DNA of 64,000 nt from Arthrobotrys musiformis (Eukaryota > Ascomycota > Orbiliomycetes > Orbiliales > Orbiliaceae), in assembly GCA_036971715.1 (NCBI GenBank), contig JAVHJL010000007.1, positions 1,426,001 to 1,490,000 on the forward strand, in the 5' to 3' direction. The position numbers and the translations under genes are program-made. The notes below the pieces were generated by a model. The model saw nothing but the letters and a program-made list of their open reading frames with translations, was not told the origin of the DNA and made no database searches. Position 1 is the first letter of the stretch. Each line of letters begins with the position of its first letter. Of this stretch, positions 21,352 through 33,273 are shown in pieces.

Positions 21352-24300
21352 TCAAGCGGCAATCGATAAGACGGTGACGCTGCCAGATTCGTGCCCCATT
21401 GCAAGAAGATTTCCTTGGATGGCCCATGATTTGGCTAGATAATCAGGAGAGAGCAAAATTTGATCTTTGCCATCACGAACTATCCAACCATAATTTACGA
21501 CAATATCGCGGCGGGATCGGGATATAAAAACCAACTCCTTGTCTGCATTGACTTGAAAGTATGACGACCTATAATTAAACGTTTTGGGGTGCACACAAGA
21601 CGAATGGAGCACAGATCCCGCTGCAACGTCCCAGACCTGGACCTCAAAATCCTCCGAGACGAATGCTAGCAGCGTGCTGTCTGACGAGAAACAAAGCTTC
21701 ATGACCGGAAGCGTATTTTTTAGTATCCGTACCACTCGTGCTTCGCCGCGGGCCATCGCAAAGTCCCAAATACGGATATTCCTATCACGTGAATCCGATA
21801 CCGATGCTAGCAGTTCGCCATCCGGCGAGAAGGCGACGGCGGTAAAATAGCTTGCAAACCCCTCCGGTGTCTGCATCACCCTGCTGTTTCCTGTTGTCGT
21901 GTCCCAGAATAGGACCTTTTGACCTCTAGACGTTAATGCCACCAGCTTACCGTCTGGTGAAAAGGCTACGCAGCTTACCTTTCCGGTATGACCCTCAGAC
22001 CTGGGAATTGCTTCACTGTCGCCTATTACCACATCCCAAAGTCGAATTGGCCCATCCCACCCCACCGATGCCAACAGTTTACCATTGGGCGATAAGGCTA
22101 TGGCCCTAATTTTGCGCATATATCCCCCGATCGTCCGCACATTGAGCCCCGTTATCGTATCCCAGAATTGGACGCTCGAGCCGCTTGTCGATGCCAATAA
22201 TTTACCGTCGGAAGAGAAAGCTATGGCGTTGTACACGGTCCCACTATCCCGGGGCGTTCGAAGGACCATCCTGTAGCCTATTTCCCTCTTCCAAAGCCAC
22301 ACTGTTCCATCGCTTGAGGCTAACGCCACCAGCTTGGTGTCTGACGACAAGGCTATTTCTGTAATCCAGCTTCCGGTTATGTCGGCCTCGAACGTCTGCA
22401 CAACAGAGCCAGTTGCTGTATTCCAAAGCTGGACCATTCTGTCTCCTAAATTTGGCGCTGCCAGATCGCCGTCCGACGACAAAGCGCACGCGCAGCAAAT
22501 TTTATTTTCAGGACCCCGGAATTCCCGTACCATAAGGCCTGTCGTTGCATTCCAGGACCGAACTGTCTGACCTGCAGACATCGATGTGACCAGCTGGCCA
22601 CTCGGTGAGAAAGCCAATGCGGTAATTCGTTGTGTGTGACCCCTAGCCCTAAGCGTGTGCATAATGGAGCCTGTTGCTGTATCCCAGATTCAGACCGCTT
22701 GATCTTCTAAGACCGATGCCACCAACTTGCTACCCGGCGAGAAGACCACGAGACCGGTTTCTCCCATACTGCCGCTGAGCGTCTGCATCATAGAACCCGT
22801 TTCCGCGTCCCAAATTCGAAGAGTTCCATCCATCGATGCTGACGCCAGCAACCCTCCATCTGGCGAAAAGGCCATGGCGATAACCCGCCCTTCATGGCCA
22901 TCGATCGTTTGTAGCAAGGAGCCCCATTCCTTTTGCCCTACCCACGACTTTTCTATCCAACAATGCATATCACGCTCGAAATGCTTCCGAATCAAGCTTT
23001 GCTGTGGCGCGAAAGCTATAGCGGAACAGTACACTTGAAGGGGTGCCTCCTCAATAGTAGATCGATTATACAAAACAAATCGTTTAGCATCGTGGACAAA
23101 GGCGTGAAGACTCGGACTCTCAGTATTCTCCACGCTTGAATTAGCCTTCTGCTCATCCCTTCTGTCAAAGTTTCTACTTACGTCGACGAGGGCCTCTAAC
23201 ACCGCTATAGCGCGAACTCCTTCTGAAACCCTCCCAATTAATACTAATGCTTCAAACCAGTGAAGCAAGTGTTCCCGCAAAAAAATGTCAACCCAGCCGT
23301 TGTCGTGGTGTTTTTCCTCTGGTGTGAGGTGCTTAATCCAATATTGACATACATACTGCACCTCAGGCAATAGATTTTGCCTTATTAGCGCTGTACCTAT
23401 ATCTGCCGTCAAAGATCCAGGGTGTCCTAAGTTGCAGATGTCTTTTTTCAATCCATTCCTGTGTGAGAGACGTTGAAGACATCGTTTTGCTAATTGTTGA
23501 TTTGTCTATTTCTTATCTACCTAAAAGAGTAAATTACGACACCTGTTCTTATTAAGGAGAAAATTGTGGAAGGAAGGGTGCAATAGACGGATTTGCGAAT
23601 CCTGGTCCCAATCTTCGGGCACAAGCAGAACCGAATGCAAGGGGCGCAGTTTCAGACGGACTGTTCTTTGATCGATGCCGAGAAGCCTTCCCAGCGCCGG
23701 AATAGAGAGCGGCTCCAATAGGACCACGATTGGGCCGACAACTTGCCGGAATTCTCTGGCGAGAGCTTCCCTACCGGCTCCCTTGATGGAGCGGCTCAAA
23801 ATTTGTGTGTACATCGCGTCGAGCTCCGTAATTGGGTTCCTTGGCAGCCCCTTCCGGCGATATCCCTAGTCGCTTTGGAGCTCGTTCTGACGACCCCCCA
23901 ATTTGTTTTTGGAAACGAAGACCTGCAGTAGCTGATCGGGTGACCATTGATCCAATTCGCTTTTGATGAAACGACACACTATCGCGGCGTAGATGAATAA
24001 ACCCCCGGCCTTTTCGACGAGACTGGCTATTGTTTCATCATCAGGCCACCCAGTCAGAGTAAATCCAGAGCTCTCCACTATCTCCTTGAATTGTATCTTA
24101 AAGAATATTGATATATCATGATCGATGATGGGGCGTGAAATATCATGAAGAACCAACTCGAAGTGGAGGATCCCTGCCATAGAATTGAATCCCAACCGGA
24201 TCGGCGTTTCTGGTCTGCTGGTGATAAAAAACCGAATCTGAGCCCTCTCGAATTTCGAAGAATCAGCAAAAAGTTGCAATAATAACCTGATGTCGTTCTC

Positions 24301-26721
24301 GCCGTCGCATTCGTCTAAGGCGTCGACCACAAGAACTAGCGATCGCGAGGTTCCATGTAACTTAGACAGCGGGGACAGGACGAGCTGGTTCCACTGGACC
24401 CTGAGGGATTCATTGGCAATATTTCGATTGTTTTGAATCGCTTCGCAAACATACCGCTTTAGTGGTTTGAACCTATTTGCAAGTTGAATTGCAACAGTTG
24501 TAACAAACTTCCCAGCATGGCTAAGGTCGCCACCGCCTCTGCTAAAGAAGAAACTGGCGGCTAGCTGTTCTCCGAGTTCGGTTGCAACCGTACGCGCGAT
24601 GGTCGATTTTCCGGTACCCGCCATTCCATTTAACCAGAAGATAACATTTTCGCCTGACCCCGACCTACGTTCTTGGCTCCACGCCATTACCTGCTCCAAG
24701 AGATCGACCCTCGTGTCTGGCAGACATCGGTCTGCGTGCTCCCAGAGTCTCGAGTTGTAGGATGCATCTTTAGCATAGGGTAGCTCATCTATCACTCGAT
24801 TTTGCTCTGCACATAATCAGCTAAGGTCCCTGAGTCGCCCTTAATACATACCGCCACACGCACGCGCGGCAATACCTAATCCTTCTAGCTTAGAAGTACA
24901 AATTTTCCATAAATTTGTCTTTTGGCATTTATTGAAATGTCATTAGAAATGTAACGGGATAGGGTAACGCAAACATACCTCTCGAAAGGTGTAGATCTTC
25001 CAGCTCCCGCCTCAGGGCGACTATGTCTTGTTCTACGACAACATAAAGTAGTTTTTTAGGATATGACTTCAAAGGGGCTATGGCAGTGGTACCAACTCGC
25101 CAGTACGAGCAGATGGAATGCAACCAGCAGCTATTTAGGCAAGGTAGTGGCCGTTACCAGTACCCTGATACAGTCTATCTGGTTGTAACATTGCCAAATG
25201 TTTGCTTTCATGCTTACTCGTCCAAATATTCGCATCTTACGCAATTACTAGACCTATATAATGGTCAAGCTTAACAGAAAGGAGGTTTCATACCTAATCT
25301 TTGAGCCGCTAGAGTTTCCTCTGCTTGTAAGGTTTTGGTAAGGCGGTCGCGAACGGTCGTATACGTAGGGTTTTGTGTGCTTTTAAATTTGACGATTGTA
25401 GAGTGATTTGCATTTGAGGCAGGGAATAATTCTTCTAATCCGGGAATTCCTAGTTGTGTGGAATTTTTGCCCACCACCAGAATATAGTCCCCTTGTCGCC
25501 CGAAGCTCCCATCCGCTAGCTAGATGTGCAGTTCCTGATCAGCTTCCCTCTAAAAGCTATAATATTATCCCTTTGAAGGTTAGCTGCATAGGTACCTTAA
25601 CAACTCTCCGTGTCATTTCTGTCTCGTGAAAGGAGTAAATATGCGTCTTCGTCTTCTGAACCTCCTGGATGAATAATTCGGTAGTCAGAGTAGGTCTTTG
25701 CGTCTCATATAGAATGCCTTGAACAAGTCCAAGGCCCTGGTTTGTAAGTTCCTCGGCGCTAGCGTCATCCAACATTGAGAGGACATCATCGAGGCGTATG
25801 CCTCGGAAAGGGACGCCGAAGAAGAATATGCACGTAATCGAATTATAGATGTCTGCATAAATTTCTTCCATCGATGCTCTGACAAATGTCTGCACGCATC
25901 CCATTAGCGATATAGCGTGTCGAGCGGCCGGCGGTAAAAGGAAAGCTCCCATACATGTGCAACAACGGTCCCACCGAAGCTATGACCCATAAGGACTAGT
26001 GGCCTCCTCCGCTCCTGCCCATCATTAGCTGCTTCATGTAAGTATTCAACGTGGTCATAAAGAGTCCGGGCAATTACCGCTGTCGTGCGTCTAGCCTTAT
26101 TTATTTCCGTTAAAAGGTCTTTGACATGGTCCTCGATCCAGAATTTGGCTTTGACATGATATTTCGTGTTGTATCCGAAAGTCATTGTTCTGCAGAATTT
26201 CAAGTCGTCATCCTCGCTGAAAAATTTCTGGAGCCACATTACTGTAGCACCTCCTATCAAAGAGCCAGTCCACGATCCATAGGGATGAGAGTTAAGACCC
26301 GACAAAGCGACGACGCTTTGGAAAGACAACGATTATTATGAGTTTTTTCAGATCAACACACTAAAAAAGAGAGGGCATAAGCGAGTAGTTACTCAATGTT
26401 GATTTCGCTGGTTGGGACTGGAAATAGCTGCGTGAGACCGAAAAAGTCTGTATCGATCAATATAACCCTCCCCTCGTAAAGCAATGAGGGATCTTCCTTC
26501 TGCAGAAAAGACGGGGGCCCCAGAGCTAGAGGATCGAACTTGAAAATTGCAGTCTGAGTTCCCGGATCAGTACAAGCAGGCGCACGGGTTAAATGGAGTG
26601 TAAATGTTTGCTTCTCGTTGTCCGTAAGACGGTCTAAGAGTGCAGACTCGAATTCCGTCTCGCTAGTGTCCCCACTGATATTCGCCGCTCGAAAAACACC
26701 CCGATTTTTTCTGGTCGCCAT
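21352..26721 (-). pseudogene. NLR/STAND gene: SesB-like hydrolase-NACHT-WD40, stop-interrupted
   Basis: Exons 26393-26721, 25955-26315, 25596-25889 and 25294-25519 join in phase and encode an N-terminal SesB-like alpha/beta-hydrolase domain (DTDFFGLTQL, SGLNSHPYGSW, nucleophile motif GHSFGG). One or two linker exons follow (about 24850-25130, boundaries uncertain). The NACHT domain has P-loop GMAGTGKST and Walker B LVLVVDALDEC. About ten WD40 repeats (FSPDG, RIWD/QFWD) run to 21352. The frame from the NACHT exon to the end is constant, interrupted only by four stops at 23866-23868, 23521-23523, 23506-23508 and 22690-22692, without a frameshift. Such receptors act in fungal non-self recognition and programmed cell death. 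In this state the product would be truncated after NACHT unless the stops are read through or strain-specific. Confidence 0.8.
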
Positions 26722-27137
26722 TGGAGGCGGGGGGACGGGGTTCTGGCGAGCAGTAAGTCGTAAATCCGCTTATCGTTAGTCGGTAGGCTGCTCGAGGTCG
26801 CAAGATTTTCGACACTACTAGAATCCACGGGCTGAAGCGCACTTAATAGGTGTTGGAAGTTGGTCTGTTGTATGATTGTAATGCTTTTAGATTTCGATAG
26901 GCCCTTTCCAGGGATCAATACCCGGGATTTGGCTAGGATCCAATTGCGGGGTCTTCGATGAACCCGAACATTGGCAATGGCCAAGAAGCGATATAGGATA
27001 ATCCTAGTTTTGTAGTGAGTTATGGAGGCGAAGCGCTTCGCGTGCGTGGCCCGATACCAGGTCCACAGAGCTAGTACAACACTTCTTACTCTATAACGAA
27101 CATCGAGTCGTGTATTTCCCTGAACTTCAGCTAACAT

Positions 27138-27832
27138 TGTCCGAAAGTTTTGGAGGTTTGTGTCTATAGATCTACAGAGTATTCCATTAATCTGATCAAG
27201 CGAGGGAGCTCAATGTGGTATGGAACTATCTAATCAATCTATGACCAGCGAAAACCATGAATTCGCAACCTTTGCCTCCAAGACAACACATCGTACAGTG
27301 CATAAGCCCTTCTCCTTTGAAAATCAAGAAATACTTTAAGTATATTAGCTTGTTAGTTCCGGATTTCGATATTTGGTCGGGGAATCTTCAAGTTCAAATG
27401 CAACAGCACAACGCAAAACCAACACAGGAAGTTAGCCTGGGGTCACAGGAAGTGCGTAGCACTGTTACCCAAAGCAGCTCGGGTCCTGTGAATTGTTGGG
27501 ATGCTTCCGTGGAGCACTTTTGTGGTATTATTCACAAACATCGTGTTGCAGTTACGAGAGCAAGTGCAAAACTTGCGTAACGAGCCCGGATCAACTTCAG
27601 CCCAGTCCCCAATTTAACTTTGAGAGAGCGTCCACAAAAGAGTTTTTTTGAGAGAAGGATGAAGGAAGATAGCAGTATTAGCGATGTTTCGCCAAGCAGC
27701 GGTAAATATACTATCTCAAGTCTGTAATTTTTTGTAATTTCAAATTTTGCTAGACCTACTCAACCATTTGCTCAAGATCTCTAGCGCAGCTAAATTTATT
27801 GGCTTTGGCCCGACACCATTGACTTCACTCGC
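27138..27832. other. Intergenic region upstream of the NLR
   Basis: No supported gene. A plus-strand frame at 27257-27580 and a minus-strand frame at 26634-27137 have no domain or signal peptide; I treat them as chance frames. Confidence 0.5.
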
Positions 27833-28586
27833 CTATGCCTTCTCCTTCAGACCAAACTGATCTGCTGATTTCGCCGCCACACATATGCCACTCGAGTCGC
27901 TCCTCGGGTCCTTTACGCAACGAAAGTATTTCTGGTCAAAGCATTTTTTGCCCGTGGGATCATTGCAAACCATCGGCCGTCCGACGCAAATTCCCATTCC
28001 ATCTTTGCTATCCTTTTCTCCAACACAGACCTCGTATTTATTATCGCGGCATTTCTTACCGCTCTTTCCACCGCAGCGGAACGGTCCGGCGTTGACTTTT
28101 ACAGTACCCTCGAGCTTGGCGACCAAAGACGCGGGAAGACATAGGTTCTGTCCACAATCCTGTACCCCTAGTGGGCAATTTTCATCCGGGTCTTCTACGC
28201 AGAAATCCCCTTTAGCGCATACATCGCCGAGAAAATTGGCGCAAGCTCCTGGTTTGGCGACACAGATGCCGCCGAGGCCATCGTCAAGCTCTCTCTCGCC
28301 AAGACAAGATTCGCCCTTGGCGCATTTCTTGCCCCCTGTGGTGCATCGTTGAACGGTTGGCTTGGTGGTCGCTGATATAGCTTTGGAAGTGGGTTTCGTG
28401 GTCGTGCTCTGCTTCTAAGATGCAGTAGTTTTAGTACCTCTGAAACAGTTTTACGGCTGGAAGCCTTTAAGAGACAGGTGGTAATAATGTGCGTACAATT
28501 GCTACTGATGTCGTAGGTTTGTCCTTGCATTGGGGAGCGGCAGCTACGAGTGCGACATAGGCGGTTAAAAGGAGTGTAATTTTCAT
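27833..28586 (-). CDS. Secreted cysteine-rich protein, two exons
   Basis: Exon 1 (28497-28586, 30 codons) carries a signal peptide (MKITLLLTAYVALVAAA) followed by PQC. An 82-nt intron with GTACGC donor and a CTTAG acceptor leads to exon 2 (27833-28414), giving 223 residues. After a short K/T/S-rich linker, about 18 cysteines occur in repeated units resembling C-x(5-6)-K-C-x-x-x-x-Y/S-x-C-V. The units GKKCRDNKYEVCV and GKKCFDQKYFRCV near the C-terminus are clearly related to each other, so the domain grew by duplication. Extracellular and disulfide-rich; effector or cell-wall role is inference. No named family recognised. Confidence 0.75.
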
Positions 28587-30018
28587 GGTTTGGGAGTTAT
28601 GTGGGGCTTTGTAAAATGTTGGGAGTCGAGTGAATTGCGACGCTGACGGCCGTGCGATATGGGAGTTTGATAAGGTAAGATATATATGAATGAATGAATG
28701 ATTGATTGATTGGAAAGAACGACTTGTGAACTCCAGTTTTATGTTGCTCCAGCCCAGGAGGTGATCAGGAATGGAATGCTCCACAGTAATGTCGATCTGG
28801 CGGTTTCGATGGAACGCCCCCAGCTTTATACGGTTTCTGCGCAATAGCTATCAAATAGTTGACATGGTCTTCGAAGCTTTATTTCTGGAATGAAGGGTTT
28901 GTACCACCTCCGTCTTCCAGAACAGAGAGTTTGTAGCGCTCGAGGGAGGCATAGTCGCCCTCGCTTCCATGATCTTTCCCTTCGAATCCTATTTAGCTTT
29001 GTTTCCCGTAGATCTAGTACCAGTTGCTGCAGAGCTAGCCTCAAATCAGACCCTGCATGCATCGCTCACTGAAAAGTGTTGCCCTACCTCGAAGCATTTC
29101 TAGTTGTTGGAAGTTAGTGTATCCGAGGTTGCACAGAGTACTTGCCCAAGCACCAATACTTTGTCGTTTAACACTGCTGTTATTCGTTTATCCCGCAGCT
29201 GCAGTAGACCAGTGTAACCTAACTAATCGGCTACATTTTTGGACGGCGTTTCAGAGCATAGACCGTAATGGATATCAATAGCCGGATTTTTTAATACCTT
29301 TCAAACCGACCGATGAATCCTAAATTTAAAGTTTTTCAACGAGATCAAAATTGGGCCACCTCGCTTGGAGCGAGTCTAGAGGTCGCTTCGGTCGGGTTGA
29401 GCGGTACGGAACGGACCAGGTGACAAACAAGCATTTCCTTGGTGCAGCGTGTATTCATATGAACAGGGCTTTTATGGGAACGAGACCAATTCCGCCTACC
29501 CTGTAGCTAATATATATAGCCAATGGATTTGATATCGTCTGGAGACGCTCTAAATGAAAGTCCTATCTTAAGTTATTGTGGCTCAGAGGTTCGAGGTTTG
29601 GTAGCTGATTCCGATAGGACTTCGCTTGGCCAACCAGGGATTCCACGTGTACACCTTGAATCCTCGAAGGATTGATACAAACTGGCATACGTCGAGACTA
29701 CCAATCGCCCAGTCCCTATCTACTCGAGCTTGATGGCATGGATTGCCAAAATCTCTTCACGAACTCCTCGTAAGTATATTTCCGCCCCCCACCCCCTTCG
29801 TGCTCTTTCTGTCCATCCCTTTCACCTTCTCTCTGTCCATCCTCTTCTCGGCTCTCCTTTTGCCCATTTTCTTCTTCGCATTCCCCCCCGCTACACTCTA
29901 CTTTATCCTCCTCGTACTCCCCACTATATTTGCCATCTTGAGCTTTTCCGTCGCCTCCTCCGTCGCCTCCTCCGTCACCCTCCCAAATTCGAAGATCTTT
30001 CTCGTGAAAATCCTTAAG
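28587..30018. other. Intergenic region
   Basis: No supported gene. It holds a lone GTCTCG-family half-site (GGGAACGAGACCA on the plus strand, about 29476-29488) and a C/T-rich stretch at 29770-29990 that produces artificial hydrophobic frames. Confidence 0.5.
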
Positions 30019-31122
30019 TCAGTCTTCTTCTGACTCTCCCTCCGCCATAATGTTTTCCAACGACAGCGTCCCCCTGTTGTGCTTTAGGAATTTATAGGCT
30101 GCGTCTCCCATTGTGTCTAGCGAGATTGATGTCATGTAATCCCCGTTTGAATCGATTTCAAGCTCCTCTAGGCAGCGAGTTAAACCTGCTAGTGTCTCAT
30201 AGTCCTCACCATACATTCTTGCATCGCGAATCACCAGCTTCTTGACTGTAGAGGGAGATGCGTCCTTAATTTTATCTTCACACCATTCTAGCATCGTCTC
30301 TAAGGTGTAACCCCCTCTCCGCTCGTCTGTAGCACAACCTGAAATCGTGATTTTCTCGATTCCCGGGATGAACAAGATGGGAATGAAATAATTCGCGCGC
30401 CATATACTCGGATTCAATTTTTGAGTCGTTTAGGCCGTGGTTGAAGCGTTTGAGATTTCTTAGCTATAGCCCTGGTACTTGCCAGGATAACCAATGTTCA
30501 GATGAAACCAGTCTGAAGTCCCTTTCGGGAACATGTGTTGTCGTCATGGTGTCACACAGATCAAGCTCATCCCAGTCGCGTAGCGGTTCCTGCTCTTCCA
30601 GGGTCAATTTGAACACCTCAGCCAGGCAGTTTAAGGGAGCGCCGTCGAATAGCTCCAGTTTGACATCACCTAAGTCCAAATTTTCCAGATTGGTTGTGAA
30701 GCATAGAATTAATGGAAGCAATGCTTCAGAATTGACACCTCCCTTGACGGCTTTGAACGTTCCCGGGTGAGGGGTGGATCCGTGATCTGTTTCTCTAGTT
30801 CGTTTATCCTCCGCAATTCATCTTCGGTCCACTCCCATCGGTGAGTCCAAGTATCGGGATTATCGCCGTCTCGGCGTTCCCACTCGACATAGAGGTCCGT
30901 GAATTGGCTCGCGGCCCGGGGATTGGACAACAAATTTCGCACGAACTTCCATCCTGAGTGGCCGGGTTCGTCGATACGCAAAGTGTGGGATCTTGAAGGG
31001 ATTCGGGGAACTATTTCCTGGAATAGTTTGCAAACCGTTTTGGTCTGTGATAGAGATGAATGATTGAGACGCTCAAAGATGTCTAGGAAAACTTCAGTCG
31101 GTAAAGCAGTGATGTTAACCAT
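30019..31122 (-). pseudogene. F-box protein gene, frameshifted and stop-interrupted
   Basis: The first 137 codons (from 31122) open with an F-box (LPTEVFLDIFERLNHSSLSQ, residues 7-26), the module that docks Skp1 in SCF ubiquitin ligases. The similarity to a fungal F-box/LRR-like protein continues in a second frame (from about 30740) and a third frame (from about 30417 to 30019) of the same strand. The second frame ends at a stop at 30464-30466. No convincing introns explain the two frame changes, so at least two small indels plus a stop are the simplest account. The acidic C-terminus GESEED ends at 30019. An intron-based rescue is possible but not seen. Confidence 0.55.
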
Positions 31123-32491
31123 TTCTGTAGGCTGAGCTCAATATGTATAACCAATATACGTAACGGAAGGAAGGTTCCTTAGTTATGTAAAATTTTGTGC
31201 CCATAGCTGGCAGAGTCGCCGGTATGAGGCGTGACAGAACGCCCAATTATCAGCAACAGAACGCCAAGAGCTTAGGGGTTGTCTGTTTTTGGCGTGCATC
31301 AAGTGTGCAGTAGCTAGTAGATACCTTTACCATTTTAGCAACCGCGCCGTGTGGGAGCTCGAGAGTATGAATTAAGCATGAGGAATCAAATCGCCATGCC
31401 GAGGAAATATTCTCGTGGCCAGTCGGTACAAATTTTGACAGTCCAGGCAGAAGGTATTCTTGGGACAAAAGACTAGCTGGGAGATTATTGCGTTTGCCCT
31501 TACCCCTGGTCTCGGGTTGAGTGCAACACGTGTAGTCCAGCATTATTAAAACTAATAATACTCTCCCAAAAGCGCTGTAGTGGATAGTCGACATCTGTTG
31601 CATGGATTGGCAATGGAGTCATTTTGTAGCCTTCCACATACTAGCTATAGATTATACTCAAGAATTATATACTCATCTTCATTACTCAGATGACCATCGC
31701 CATCATTGGTACATACAGACGTATGTATGTATTCGTAGGTCCAGCGCGTTCGCGAAGGATTGTTGTTTCTTGCAGTGATAGTTGTATAGATCCATCGTAT
31801 ATAATTTAAATTAGTCCGGGGGAAGTCGAGCTAGATAGCCGAATCACTCTACGGGGTATCGTGTTCACGATTATAATATTCATTTGCTTTAAGCCGGTCT
31901 ATGCGCTATTTAAAATTTCTTCAGCGCCCGTGAACTCAAAATTTCCGTCTAGTTAGCAGTTGGGAGGGTGATACCACGCTCATATTTTATGGTTGGTTTT
32001 CAGCCTCAGAGGGGCCGCTAACCACTTTTTCGGGGAATACTGAAGAACTATTGGCTTCGCACTTCGGAGTATGCACGCTACGGGGACGCCAACAGATGTC
32101 GGTCCATATTTTCGGATATTGCTCATGCAGGAACCACCTGCTACCATCTTGAGTGTCGTGTTTGGCTACAATTGCTGCACTCCTCTTCAGCTGTCGGACT
32201 CCTTGTCAGGAATACCGCCCGGAATAAGGGGTCTAGACTTTGATTTAGCTTTTGCCCCAGCTGCTTAAATTTTGGGTCCCTTTCGAATTCGTTTAAATAG
32301 ACTGGCTCGCAACCTTCCCTCCGGCTCAATTTCAAGTACTTCTCGGTCCTTCAGTGAGCAAAATTAATAGAATTAGACCATATAGTTTGATTTTAATATT
32401 GATAGTACGGTTCAGTTTCCTAATCGAATTCTCCTCACTGTCTCTTTCTTGAATATTCGAATCCCTACCAGACGATTTCATCTTTGGAAAA
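31123..32491. other. Intergenic region with one doubtful minus-strand frame
   Basis: A minus-strand frame at 31250-31603 (117 codons) starts with a hydrophobic segment (RVLLVLIMLDYTCC) that could be a signal peptide. It has no recognised domain or splice support, so I leave it as a possible small secreted protein only. The rest shows nothing. Confidence 0.3.
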
Positions 32492-33273
32492 ATGTTTTCG
32501 AGTGTTCGACGAATTTTCTTCTCGGCTCTCCTTCTCAGTCCTGCCATCAATGGTGCAGCGATCCCAGACCCGCAGGAATATAATGGCAACCTACTCGAGG
32601 AGCGCGCAGCCTGCAATGCCGACAACCTGCTTCGTCTCCTTCGAGGCCAAGAAAATTTACAGCAAGGGTTGGAGTTTTGCAGCAGTTGGCTCGGAAAGAC
32701 CCATACGACCGTCACCGTTGTAGGAGAGACTGTTACGCCTACGATGTAAGCTCCACCAAAAAATCTACAGTCATTTGTTCATGAGGCTTCAAAGCTTCCC
32801 CTGGTCGATCGTAAAATCGCTAATATAATCCGGTTAATCACAGCACCACGACTGAAGTCTCTACTTCCACGTCGACCCACATCTTCACTGAGGTGGCCAC
32901 AACCACGAGTACTTCTTATGCCACCATCACAAACACAAGCAAAATTACGATAACCCGGACGCAGACAGTCTTAGTTTGGAATAAACAGAAGCGCGCCACA
33001 AAAAAACCATTATCAGAACAAATTCTATCCAGCACATACCCTCCCTCAAGAATCTCAAGCGCTTGCAACTGCCTCACGATAATTCCAGGAACCACAGATA
33101 CAGTTTACCTGACTGAGACTGCAGCGCCAGTCACTTCTTCGGTGATCATTCCCTCTGTTACCGAGACCTCTTTCACCATCACAAACACTGTACCGTTCAT
33201 AACTACTTTGACCCAGACCAGCTCTACAACTACAACTACCACGACCTATGCATGGTTCTATCTCACAATCTGA
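32492..33273 (+). CDS. Secreted Thr/Ser-rich protein, two exons
   Basis: Exon 1 is 32492-32745 and exon 2 is 32844-33273; a 98-nt intron (GTAAGC..CACAG) joins them in phase 2 to give 227 residues. Residues 1-22 form a signal peptide (LLLSPAINGAA at its end). A short Cys-containing segment (ACNADNLLRLLRG ... FCSSWL) follows, of a kind common at the N-terminus of fungal extracellular proteins. The remainder is low-complexity Thr/Ser/Val repeats (TVTVVGETVTP, TTTTTTT-like), a likely O-glycosylated stalk. There is no obvious GPI tail or catalytic domain. Cell-wall or secreted glycoprotein is inferred from composition. Confidence 0.65.

Noticed and set aside
26634..27137. Minus-strand frame of 167 codons upstream of the NLR as a separate gene
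   Set aside because: Its 3' end overlaps the NLR first exon in another frame, composition is not gene-like, and no domain is seen.
29730..30033. Hydrophobic plus-strand frames suggesting a membrane protein
   Set aside because: They arise from a C/T-rich stretch in overlapping frames, with no splice sites or conserved motif, and run into the end of the minus-strand F-box gene.
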